Shown one piece after another: positions 35,639 through 46,977 of a DNA stretch of 64,000 bases. Position numbers and translations under genes: made by a program. A model generated the notes under the pieces. It worked only from the letters and a program-made list of their open reading frames with translations, was not told the origin of the DNA and did no database searches. How positions within the stretch are numbered: the stretch's first letter is position 1; every line of letters starts with the position of its first letter. This DNA is from Costus lasius (taxonomy: Eukaryota > Streptophyta > Magnoliopsida > Zingiberales > Costaceae), in the NCBI GenBank assembly GCA_027563935.2, contig CM050451.1:34115565-34179564 (forward strand), read 5' to 3'.

Positions 35639-37010
35639 AGAAGGGCGGAACTCCCAAAGATCGGACCTATGGTATGTAGCTCTAACAGGAGGTTTAAGCA
35701 TGCGCAAACAGGAATTTAAAGACCGTAAACTATAGTAGGCAATGGAACAGTATTCGGTATTAAGCACAAACCAGGGCAAATATAGCATGCAACCTTAGGG
35801 AGTCTTACACTACTCGGTGAAGAATGTACCTGCGGCCCCCTTTAGGGAAGGGGTCCAAGACCCTTTCTTTGAATCCCCCTGCTCCCGCTGCTTCTGACTT
35901 TGGGCGATGATGTTATAAGATGGGTAATTAATTGACTTTACAGATTAAGATGCAAGGGGTGGGAGTATACAATCCCACACAAGTCCCCTTTAAACTAGAA
36001 ACAAGGGTGTCCTTAGAATGGGTCTTGATCAGGTCTTCAAGCTCCTAGCCGAGTGCTTCAAGTTCCTTCACGGTTCCAAGCCTTCAAGGAGCTTACGCCA
36101 ACACCACACAACAAGTGCTTTAAGAAGACTTACGTGAGGGAGGAGAAGGAAGGCTCTCGGCTGAAGATGAAGGATGAAATATTGACACTAAACTAAACTA
36201 AGTTAAGAACACACGCTAACAAGCTGGATTTTGATTTTCATAAGAGGTAGACTAAGTGCAAAGTGTTCAATACAAGGGCCTTAAACCCTATTCCCTCAAT
36301 GTTACAAAATGTCTTCAAGTCATCTAACGGCTCTTCTTCCTTGGTTTGAATCTGAATGGCTTGGATGAGATGTCAAACTTCAGCTTTTTCATTGGATAGC
36401 ATAGGCGGTGATGTGTTTGGGCTGTAGTCGAAATGTTGGTTAGAAACGGTAAAAGCATTGACGTCGTATGGGTTTGTTGAGAGTTGATTGGCTAGCTTGT
36501 GGAGAGATGCCTTTGCTTCAGTCAAATATAATTGCATGTGGGAGATGTGGATTGGGGAGATGGCTAGGCTGGAGCTGCATGCGCATATTGGGAAGAGGTG
36601 CCGCGGTTGGCGTCTTTAGCTAGATATAAATACTTGCTCGTCATTGGCTAGTGGAGAGGCGCCCTTGGGAAGTTATCTGAAGTTGATTTGTTGGCCAGCT
36701 TTCGGATGTTGACCTGACTTGAGTTGACTGGAATTGATGTTGGCGTATCCACAAATGTTGACTTGGAGCTTGTGGCTGATCTTTGACTTGGGCTTGATGT
36801 GGGCTTGAGGCTGATGTGGTATTGAAGTTGACTTGATGTTGACTTGTTGAGGAACCATGGTGCCTTTTAGTGCAAGTACAGGTGCATATAAAATCCTAGG
36901 CTAGAGACAACCTACTACATAATCTAGGAAAGTAAAATTACTTAAAAGAAAATAAAAACCCTAGGCTAAGACCTAACTACAACAAAATAACATCAAGTGC
37001 AGGAAATGTA
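35639..37010. other. Unassigned non-coding stretch
   Basis: 1.37 kb with no supported gene. It is not similar by eye to the A or B elements and carries no pol motifs. It contains six TTGACY words within 136 bp (36709-36844). It ends at ATGTA (37006-37010), the presumed left target copy of element B. It could be deleted Ty3 interior or host intergenic DNA. Confidence 0.5.
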
Positions 37011-39265
37011 TGTTGGTGTATATGCCCTGAAGACCAATGTATGGACATGGACAGGCATTGTTTGAATGTACTTTGATAGAACTATTACTCTTTGTATAGG
37101 CATGGTCGTTATTATGCAGACTTCTCTACCTGCGTTGATGTATTGAGTTGCATGTATAATGTCCCAGGAATTTGGATTGGATCCATTCTCATAAGAAATC
37201 CCCAGACAAGGTACTTTAGCAGATATGGGATAGCTTTGGTACATGTGAGACTGGTGTATGGGCTGGTTAAGTACGGGGCATAGTAACGCAGACATACAGG
37301 TGCATTGGATGCACTAGAGTGATCCACCGTGAGGATTGACTTGTCTAGTCAACAAGTCAATCTCACATGCAAGAGGTTTGCATTGATCCTTAGACTTGAG
37401 GTATTCATGTCTAGATTTGATGATGGGTATGCTTTGATATAGTCTTACGTCTCTCCATAATTGGGAGACCAAAACGACTGTCATTGGGCATGTCATAAGT
37501 CACGTAGAGACATGGATGACCAATAGTAGGATTTGCCCCTTCCTTATTGGAAGCATGATATCCACTCGGGGCGCCACACCTTATTGGTGCATGACAGGAA
37601 TGTGTGGCCACACTTGTTGAGTCATGACCAATGCATTGGATTGATAAACTTGAGACTAATCCAATGGCAGGATATCAGCTTAGGCAAAGGGATCTATAAT
37701 GCAATAGGAATCCTCGTTGCTTGTTAGGAGTTATTGCCATAATGACTTAAGTCCTATGACATGGGTAGTAATGATGTGTTGCTAGATACCCCTCACTACT
37801 TATGATGTTTACATCATTGCCATCGTCATATGGATCCTACGGGGTCACACGCAATAGACTCTTGACGTTGCTTTAATCAGAAGCCTTATGATCAAGTTAT
37901 TGGATAACTTGGATCAATTTGGAAGATTTCCAATGGGCCTGATGAGTTGGAAGAAAGTTATTGGAGCCAAACTTCATTTTTGGCAGGTTGACCCAAAATT
38001 GACCTAGATTGATCACACTTGGATTAGGGTTGCATTGGATTGGATCCAATGGCTTAATCAACCCATGCCATGAAGTTTGGGCTAGCTCATTATCCAATGA
38101 GGCCCAATAATTAGTTGTCAAGAAGAGGTATAAGCAAATAAGGGTATAACGGGGAAGAATTTCACCCCATTGGCGCCAAGGGCATAATGGGGTGAAGTGG
38201 GCGCGTGTTGCTTCATAAGGAAGCATTAGGCGCCTCCCCCTTTGTTCCTTGGAAGGAAACCTTGCCTCTATGGTAAGGGTTGGGGATGATATGGCTTGAA
38301 AACTCTTTTGGAAAGAGCTTGGGCGCATATGACAAGTAGGGTGAGATTTATGGTAAAGTCTTGGAGACTTTCCTTACCTCATAAACCCTACATGCACCCA
38401 AACCCTTACCCTAGCCGAATACCTCTTGCTTGTTGCACCTAGCCCTTCCTCCTTGGATGGAATGCATGCCTCTAAGGCATGTCTTGGGCTGATATGGCCA
38501 TTGGGCAAATTAGGATAGGTCGAATGAGGTTTATGGTAAAGTCTTGGAGACTTTCCTTACCTCAAGACTCCTTTATCCTAGCCGCCCACTTGGCATGATC
38601 CTAGCCATTGCCCTAGCTGCCCCTTGTCCTATTAATAGGACCCTTGCCGCCCCCATCAAAAAAGTTGATTCGTGTGGACAATATCTTGGAGGAGTGACAT
38701 ATCTCTTGGAGAGACTTGGAGTGCAAGGGGCGAGAGCAACATAGGCTTGGCGCAATCTTCTTCCTTGGAGCCGCAAGTTCTTCCTCTCCCTCTCTTCTTG
38801 GTGCAAGGACTCTTAGTTCTTGGTGCCATCTCCTTGCCACAAGCTCTTTCCCTTCCTTGGCCATAGGCGCACCTTGCTTGAAGGTGGCGCAAGAAAAGAA
38901 GAAGAAGAAAGTAACTTGGCGGCATCATCTTCCTCCTCATCTCTTCTCGGCGCTTTCATCTTGGAGGTGGTGCAAGAAAAGTGAAGGAACCCTAAGGCTT
39001 GATTCTCTTTCCGAGGCTAGCACCAAGCGTGGAAGGGAGCAATGATCAGGGAGTTGACGCGTGGATACTTGTAGAGGGCGAACACTTGGGCGCCTTCAAC
39101 ATGGCTTCGGCAACTAGACAAGCAAAAGAGGTACATCTCTAACACATCCTTGTGTCTTCTCTCTCGCATGGATCCTTGGGACCGAAATATGTTTCGGGTG
39201 TAATGATTCTTCCGCTGCATCCTGGGACTGCAATAATTTTAAATTACACCCGGTATTCCCTAACA
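37011..39265 (+). repeat. 5' LTR of B
   Basis: 2255 bp, TGTTGGTGTATATGCC to CCCTAACA. It shares with family A a 25-nt block (37773-37797), a hairpin just after it (37802-37817), and a stem-loop at 37634-37666 followed by GGCAAAGG. Otherwise it is different from the A LTR. The far part has pyrimidine-rich and Cys/Gly-codon-like text without a credible gene. Confidence 0.92.
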
Positions 39266-39266
39266 G

Positions 39267-39278
39267 TGGTATCAGAGC
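39267..39278 (+). other. Primer-binding site of B
   Basis: TGGTATCAGAGC one base after the LTR end. Confidence 0.92.
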
Positions 39279-40777
39279 TACTTGCGAGAAACACAAGGTG
39301 TACATTTGCTTGTGTGAAAAATTTTTTGGAAAATTTTTCTTCTATCCATGCGCATTTCACATAGAAAGCATCTTTCATCCAAACTTCTTTTATCATTTTT
39401 TATGGCCAAAATTTGGATTGTGTTTACGATGGATTTAAGACCAAAGGCGCACGTAATTTTGTCAAGTAGGACGGGCATTGTGTCTTCGGACTGGCCGGGT
39501 CTCTTGATTTGACAAAATTGCGAGCCGATAGGGTCCATGAAATCATCATGAAACTTGATCCCAATTTAGCATAAATTTGATTGATAGAGTGCTTTGGATG
39601 GAGTTGGCGCATAAGGGGATAAAATTTTATTATTCTGGTTTTTCAAATTTTATATATGCGCCACTTGTCTCTTCCATGGGTTGATATGGTCATAGCGAGT
39701 GCCCTCCTGTTTTGTGATGTGGAAGCATGTTTCCACCTGTGATGATTGCTTGTAAAATCTTTTTACCACCTGCGTGTGATTTCCCCCCTTCTTGATGTAA
39801 AATTTTCATCTTTCCTTAGAATAGATGTAGAATTGTTTACATAAGATAGGTTAAGGTTCATCAAAAACAACAAGGTGTCTTCTTCAACCGATTTCAGAGT
39901 GGTGCCAGCTTTGGAAGCGTGGTGATGGATTTGCGGTTGGAGGAAGGGATGCTTGCTTTCGTCTTCTGGCATGGGCTGATCTGCTAAAGGGACTCGCAAC
40001 CCTTGGATGCATGATAACATGTCACATGGCTCGTGACAAGTTATATCTATGAAAAGGGCTATGACCATATCGACCAAACTAGCATGCCTGTGATGGTTTA
40101 TTATTTTGTCCATAGCATGCCTGTGATGTTTTTCCTTTGCTGCCATAACCATAGGAAAACTGCATGCTAGAAAAGAATAAAATAAACATGAAACACTCTC
40201 ATTGAAATATCAAGTCAATAGCCTTCTAACGCGTAGCCCTCATCAAACTATCGATCGGTGGTGTAGTGAACTGTTTCCCACCCTCGTGGGACACACCCAC
40301 TTATCTTTAGAAGGTGTGTGGTGACAAAGATTTCCCCAGTCCAGTTTTAACCTGGGCGTGCCTTCGCAAGGAATTTGTTGGCCCTGGGCATAACGGTTAG
40401 GACCAGACTTGACTAGTTTTTCATATGTCACTGACATGATGAATCACTAGAGGCAGCTGTTGAGAGGATAGGGTTCTGTGTTGTATCCAGCCCTCGCTGG
40501 ACACAGGGCGCCTAGTCTATCTTAACTAAGAGGAGTTGTGCACGGCACAATTGGCTAGAATGCCTACCTAAGGAAGCATGAGATTCTTTGTGCATCCCAA
40601 CTCACCCTCGTAAGTCGCGGAGACCTCATGTGAAATTAGGATTCTACTCACTTATTTCCATGTTGAGTTTGAGAGTTCTCAACTTGTTTTGGAAGAAGTG
40701 GGAGCATAGCATTTAAATTTAAAGTCCTTGTTAAATGCTTTATCATAGTACTTATTTTACTTATCTGCTTATTGTAG
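39279..40777 (+). other. Leader of B
   Basis: 1.5 kb untranslated region. It contains the twin hairpins at 40272-40295 and 40482-40505 and a pyrimidine-rich stretch ending TTATTGTAG directly before the gag ATG at 40778. The end of the leader parallels family A in order: a CGCGGAGACC-like word, TCACT, then a hairpin (GTTGAG/CTCAAC at about 40662-40683). Confidence 0.75.
40272..40505 (+). promoter_or_regulatory. Twin leader hairpins of element B
   Basis: Hairpin 1: TGT, T-C mismatch, TCCCAC, loop CCTC, GTGGGA, ACA (40272-40295). Hairpin 2: TGT, A-C mismatch, TCCAGC, loop CCTC, GCTGGA, ACA (40482-40505). Starts are 210 nt apart. Family A has the same two-part design 209 nt apart with other stem bases. 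Role unknown; candidate packaging, dimerisation or translation element. Confidence 0.6.
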
Positions 40778-43700
40778 ATGGCATCTCCTGATCTAAGATT
40801 GAAACTTTATAAAAATAAGTTGGATGGGACAAACTGGACAAGTTGGTTCAAGATTTTGTCCAAGATACGGGAACAAGAGAATAAGGTGCATCTTCTTGAA
40901 AGACCTCCATCCCAGCCCAGTGTGTATTTCACTAATGAGTGGGAGTGGAATGTCTATCTTGAACATTGTGAAGATAATGAATAGTACACTGCTCTTGTCC
41001 TAGAGTGCATGACCCCAGAGGTCAAGGTTGAATGTGATGAGATGGGGATTTATGATCTTATCATACATCTCAAAGGTCTCTTCACGCCATGCTCTATAGA
41101 CAATGATCAGGAGAGTTCTGTTGGATCTTCAGAATGTATGCCTAAATCTGAAAATGACCATGGTTCTGCATCTTCGAAGCTAATACTTTGGAAGACTGAG
41201 AATGCATGGGTATTTAGAAGAGGATTAATGGCCAAGAAGTGCATGGCAAAGAAGAAGGGATGTAATCCATCCACTTCAGGTATTGTGTTACCGAGGTCTT
41301 TTCTCTACTTCTTATTCATGGGTACTGGGTACCGTATGTGAGGCTCACATATGTTTTACATATGCAGGAGCTCAAAGGAAGTAGGACGATGAGGCTTGAT
41401 GGGATCGACCCTCGGGTCAGGGACGGAGCATTGGATGCTGCTGATATCATCTCACTACCTTGAAGACTTTATCTAGAACTTTGCTATTATGTATCAGCTT
41501 ATGTATTAGAACATCATTCCTTTTGGAAAGGATTTCAGTTCGACATAATAAATAATATTTTTCTTTAATCTGAGATGTTCTATTGAAGTGATACAGTTGA
41601 TAATAGTTTGTGATTCTATATGTAACACAAGATCAGATCCAATGATTCAATAAACACCCTCTTATAGCATTGTCTCTTGAACCATAGAACAATGGTCACA
41701 TCCAAAGGTCCATGGACTATTGGGATCATTATCCTTTCAGGATTATGATACATGTGAGCCTAGTTCAAAGGAACAATGTGACAGATGCTACCTTCACCAT
41801 AAAGGGTGGAAGGATTAGTGGCTTGTTGGATCTATTACACAGCAATGTGTGTGGACTCATGTAAACAAGCACGAAGAGGTGTTATATGCTTCATCAGGTG
41901 TGGGTATGCCTTATCCAACCTAAGAACTTTAGAGAAATCCAAGAAGTTAACAAATGAAGTATTAAGTCAAATTGGAGGATCTATCAAAGCACTTTGATTG
42001 GATCAAGGTGATTAGTGGAAAGTTTGATGACTGTCCTAAGGAGTGTGGGGTTATCTCACAGCTTACTTAGAACACCACTGTGTGGTGAATTTCAAAAGAA
42101 AGAAAGAGGAACACATTGGATGTGGTTCCATCTTTGAATAGTCATGCAAATATACTACTATGATGTCATGCAAACAGATGTACTGCCACTCCATAAGAAA
42201 GTGTCCAAGGTAGCTTTTGAGTTGCGAACTGCAAATATCCCATTCCTTCAATGGAATTGGGAATGTAATATGTAGTGATTTCAAAAGTATATGTTTGTGG
42301 GGCACTGAAGGGTGCTGTTTCTATCCCAAGGAGAACAAAATATTTGTTGCTCGATACTGCTGTCTTCCTTGAGGAGATACTTCTTTAAAAGAAGTCAGTG
42401 GGAGTAGATATGATTGGGACAAGGTCCATAATCAACCACAATACATTTAGACACAAATGGAGAGTGGAATCTCACATACAGGTTGAAAGTCAACCAAAGG
42501 TTCAAGTAACACAGGAACCACATAAGTCTGGATGGATTCGAAGTGCTGGGCATGACGAATTTTTCATCTAAGGATGAACATAAGACTTATGAGGAAATGG
42601 AAGCGGTCGGTGGACCAGATTCCAAGAAATGGCTAAGGGCCATGAGAACCATAATGGACTCCATGTCTGCTAATCAAGTTTGGGACTTGGATGAGCTGCC
42701 AAAAGGGTAATTCCCATAGGCTGTAAATAAATCTTCTAGGAAGATAGACATGGAAGGTAACGTTGTTACCTTGAAAGGCAAGCTAGTGAATAGAAATTTC
42801 AGGCAGATCCACTAGGTGGATAATGATGAAATTTTTCACCAGAAGCTATGTTTGAGTCCATTAGGTATATGCTTGTTGCATTTTCTATTATAGCATGTTA
42901 TGAAAACTACTTTTCTTGTAGGATGTCTGGAAGATGATATCCATATAGAAATAGCCAATGTTTTCATACAGTGGCCATGCATGGTCTTATGCAAGCATGT
43001 TAAAAGAGCCTGTGTTTACAAGAAGATCAGTGGGAGCACCATAATAGTATTTCTTATTCTAGAAGATTGATGATATTCTTCTCACATGGAATGACATCTC
43101 AGCTCTTCACATGGTGAAGAAAAGGCTTGAGATGTATTTCGAGAAGAATGATCTAGGGAATGATGCCTACATCTTATGCATGAGGATCTATAGATAGAGA
43201 TCCAAGAAAGTCATTGCCCTTTAGTCAATCTATGTTCATCCAAGAGTTTCTGGAGAAGTTTATATTGGATGATTCCAAATATTGATACCTTCCAGAGAGA
43301 TATGGTCTGACTCTCATGAGGATGTTGTGCCCTATGACATAGTTGGAGAGTAATAACATGGGTCTAAAGTCCTGATACATGGTGTATAGGATGGATCATG
43401 TTATGAGTAATATACGAAAGACCATTTGTGGCAAATGCTTGGAGCATAGCCAGTAAGTTTCAATCAGATCCTAGTGTTTGACACTGGATAGCTGTGAAAG
43501 CAATCCTTATATATACTTGGGAAGTATAAAGGATTGAAGTCTAGTCTATGATAGACAGGAAGAATTGTGTGTACAAGGGTACACTGATACTTCGTTCCAA
43601 TCTTATGACCACAGCCAGGATTTGCGCTTTGCCTTGTTGTGGTGTTGTGTGCTGAAAGAGCGTTATGCAAACCATAGTGGCAAAATTCTACAAATAAGGC

Positions 43701-44018
43701 TGAGTACATTGCAGCTTCTTATGGCAGCCAAAGGAAGCAGCTCCATTCATTTGAACTTGATTTAGTTCCTGGTGCTTGATGGTCCAGTATGGTTCTTACT
43801 GGGGCCATAGCATAAGAGAAGGAACTTAGTGCTCAAGTATGTACCGCAGCATATCATCTGATCTTAAAGATCATGGATAAGGATGATGATCAAATTTGTT
43901 AAAATAAACACATATAGCAATCTGGAAAAACCCACTGACATAGCCTCTGGCGCCGCGGAAGCTAAATGAGTCATACTAGAGACATTGGAACTGACTAAGC
44001 ATCAGTTGCCCTTGGTCT
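40778..44018 (+). pseudogene. B gag-pol relic
   Basis: Starts with MASPDLRLKLYKNKLDG at 40778 and a tryptophan-containing gag N-terminus (NWTSWFKIL), stopping at 40984. Downstream only fragments can be aligned to family A: a protease-like WVLGTVCEAHIC near 41315-41360, pieces of integrase, an RT stretch near 42715, an IDDIL relic of the YVDD region near 43065, and GYTD of RNase H near 43570. Stops and frameshifts are frequent in every frame and the zinc knuckle is not recognisable. No functional protein is possible. Confidence 0.85.
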
Positions 44019-44024
44019 TAGTGC

Positions 44025-44035
44025 AAGTGGGAGAT
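44025..44035 (+). other. Polypurine tract of B
   Basis: AAGTGGGAGAT directly before the 3' LTR, identical to family A although the surrounding coding sequence has decayed. Confidence 0.85.
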
Positions 44036-45485
44036 TGTTGGTGTATATGCCCTGAAGACCAATGTATGGACATGGACAGGCATTGTTTGAATGTATTTTG
44101 ATAGAACTATTACTCTTTGTATAGGCATGGTCGTTATTATGCAGACTTCTCTACCTGCATTGATGTATTGAGTTGCATGTATAATGTCCCAGGAGTTTGG
44201 ATTGGATCCATTCTCATAAGAAATCCCCAGATAAGGTACCTTAGCAGATATGGGACAGCTTTGGTACATGTGAGACTGGTGTATGGGCTGGTTAAGTGCG
44301 GGGCTGAGTAACGCAGACATACAGGTGCATTGGATGCACTAGAGTGATCCACCGTGAGGATTGACTTGTCTAGTCAACAAGTCAATCTCACATGCAAGAG
44401 GTTTGCATTGATCCTTAGACTTGAGGTATTCATGTCTAGATTTGATGATGGGTATGCTTTAATACAGTCTTACGTCTCTCCGTAATTGGGAGACCAAAAC
44501 GACTGTCATTGGGCATGTCATAAGTCACGTAGAGACATGGATGACCAATAGTAGGATTTGCTCCTTCCTTATTGGAAGCATGATATCCACTCTGGGCGCC
44601 CCACCTTATTGGTGCATGACAGGAATGTGTGGCCACACTTGTTGAGTCATGACCAATGCATTGGATTGATAAACTTGAGACTAATCCAATGGCAGGATAT
44701 CAGCTTAGGCAAAGGGATCTATAATGCAATAGGAATCCTCGTTGCTTGTTAGGAGTTATTGCCATAATGACTTAAGTCCTATGACATGGGTAGTAATGAT
44801 GTGTTGCTAGATACCCCTCACTACTTATGATGTTTACATCATTGCCATCGTCATATGGATCCTACGGGGTCACACACAATAGACTCTTGACGTTGCTTTA
44901 ATCAGAAGCCTTATGATCAAGTTATTGGATAACTTGGATCAATTTGGAAGATTTCATCATCGCCAATGGGCCTGATGAGTTGGAAGAAAGTTATTGGAGC
45001 CAAACTTCATTTTTGGCAGGTTGACCCAAAATTGACCTAGATTGATCACATTTGGATTCGGGTTGCATTGGATTGGATCCAATGGCTTAATCAACCCATG
45101 CCATGAAGTTTGGGCTAGCTCATTATCCAATGAGGCCCAATAATTAGTTGTCAAGAAGAGGTATAAGCAAATAAGGGTATAATGGGGAAGAATTTCACCC
45201 CATTGGCGCCAAGGGCATAATGGGGTGAAGTGGGCGCATGTTGCTTCATAAGGAAGCATTAGGCGCCTCCCCCTTTGTTCCTTGGAAGGAAACCTTGCCT
45301 CTATGGTAAGGGTTGGGGATGATATGGCTTGAAAACTCTTTTGGAAAGAGCTTGGGCGCATATGACAAGTAGGGTGAGATTTATGGTAAAGTCTTGGAGA
45401 CTTTCCTTACCTCATAAACCCTACATGCACCCAAACCCTTACCCTAGCCGAATACCTCTTGCTTGTTGCGCCTAGCCCTTCCTCC
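44036..45485 (+). repeat. 3' LTR of B, interrupted by LTR X
   Basis: Matches 37011 to about 38452 of the 5' LTR, with an extra CATCATCG at about 44956-44963. It breaks off at CTTCCTCC where LTR X begins; CCTCC (45481-45485) is the presumed left target copy. The rest lies right of the window. Confidence 0.92.
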
Positions 45486-46977
45486 TGTTGGGGTATGCCC
45501 TTAAGGCTAATGTTTGAGGCCTTGGGATTGTATCAGTATCATGTATAAACTCTTATGTTTATAAAGGCAATGGTTGTTATTCAGTTTGTTACATTGTCTG
45601 CTGCAATAAATGTACTTCTGAATGATGTCTCAATGCTGTTCAGCTTGGCTGACATGCTGTAATGTCCTTAGTCGAGATATCTTGGTGAACATGAGACAGC
45701 CTTGATATGATTGAGACTAATATGTGTTCTAATCTTATAGGATGCTTCGAGCATGGAATAAGATGTAGACTCATGGGTACATTGGATGTACTGGACAGAC
45801 CCTACTAGGATATTCAATTGCTTGTCACAATGTGAACAATCCTTGAATGCAACAAGTGGCACATATCCTCTGACTTGAGATCACTTGTGTTTCTAAATGA
45901 TGATTGTCATTGTTTTGAGGTAGTTCAATATCATTTGAAACATAATGGTTATAGACTATCTTGGATAATGATCATGAGTCAGATTAGGGCACTAGTGATA
46001 GATATAGGATTGCCGTCTCCTTGTTTAAGGAGTGTGATGTTCTACTGGGGGCCCCCTAGATGAGATGATTGAGAAAGTGTATGGCCATACCTAGGTGACT
46101 ATGTTCATCTGATCTAATCATGCTCATCATATTGGAGTTACAGGCTTGACTCGCTTGTCCAATAAGAACATCCAGTGGCAAAGGAAATTTGTATGCCTCG
46201 TGAAGTGGATTCACACTTGTGCTGTGGTTTGGGTGTAGTCTTGGAAGACTCTTTCCTTTATATCGGGAGACAGTGATGTGTTGCTAGATACCCCTCACTG
46301 ATCGTGATAACGTAAGTTATCGTTACCGACATTTAAAGGAAACCCTTAGGGTCGCACAATTTGATGATATGGCTTACTCATGTCAGATCATGTGGACTGA
46401 ATTGTTTTGGTTCAGTTTAAAGGGATTTAAACTCTGATTGTAAGTGAGATCTGGCCTGATCATGTTTGATTGATTAGGGCTTGAGATCGGTAAGCTTCGA
46501 TCGAGAGATTGGATGCTAGATCGGTGAGATCAGGGGCATCGAGAGATGAACGGTCAGATCTGGAACCTTAGGGTTTAATTTGATCTGGACTCAAGGCTTG
46601 GCTTGATTGGTTTTGAACCAAACCAATATGAACCGGCTCATATGTGAGCGCATGGTTCAAAGGGGAGATGCATATGTGTTCGGTTCACTTGGGTGAACGC
46701 ATCAACGCATGAAGTGAAGGCTTACTATTTTTGGAAGTGGCGGTTTCCAAAATAGCTTCTCAACGCCTCACGTTCACCACTCCTCACGTTTGGTCGCTCC
46801 TTCCTTTTGACGGATATTCACTCTCGTGTGATAGAGGTGTTGACGACAAGGAGCTCTCGGCCAAGAAAAACATCTCCTCCCTTCCACTCGACAAGGAGAC
46901 TTGAAGATCTTTGCTAGCACAAGGATCAACAAGGAGGCGCCATCTATCTTCTTGTGTGCGGTACCTTCGGTGGAAAG
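45486..46977 (+). repeat. LTR X, interrupted by A5
   Basis: First 1492 bp of an A-family LTR starting TGTTGGGG. It stops at GGTGGAAAG where A5 starts; GAAAG (46973-46977) is the presumed target copy. The remainder, and whether X is a solo LTR or a full element, are outside the window. Confidence 0.92.

Larger units (their letters stand above)
37011..45485 (+). mobile_element. Copia element B, coding region decayed
   Basis: Second copia family: 5' LTR 37011-39265, tRNA-Met primer site, leader, ruined gag-pol, purine tract identical to family A, and a 3' LTR interrupted at 45485 by LTR X. Internal length (39266-44035) is 4.77 kb, shorter than ~5.7 kb in A5. LTRs differ by roughly 22 substitutions and one 8-bp indel over 1450 bp, while the coding region is riddled with stops and frameshifts. 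The LTRs therefore look much younger than the coding decay. Confidence 0.9.

Noticed and set aside
38544..39045. Overlapping ORFs of 60-110 codons in the B 5' LTR
   Set aside because: Compositional, open in several frames on both strands, and without domains.
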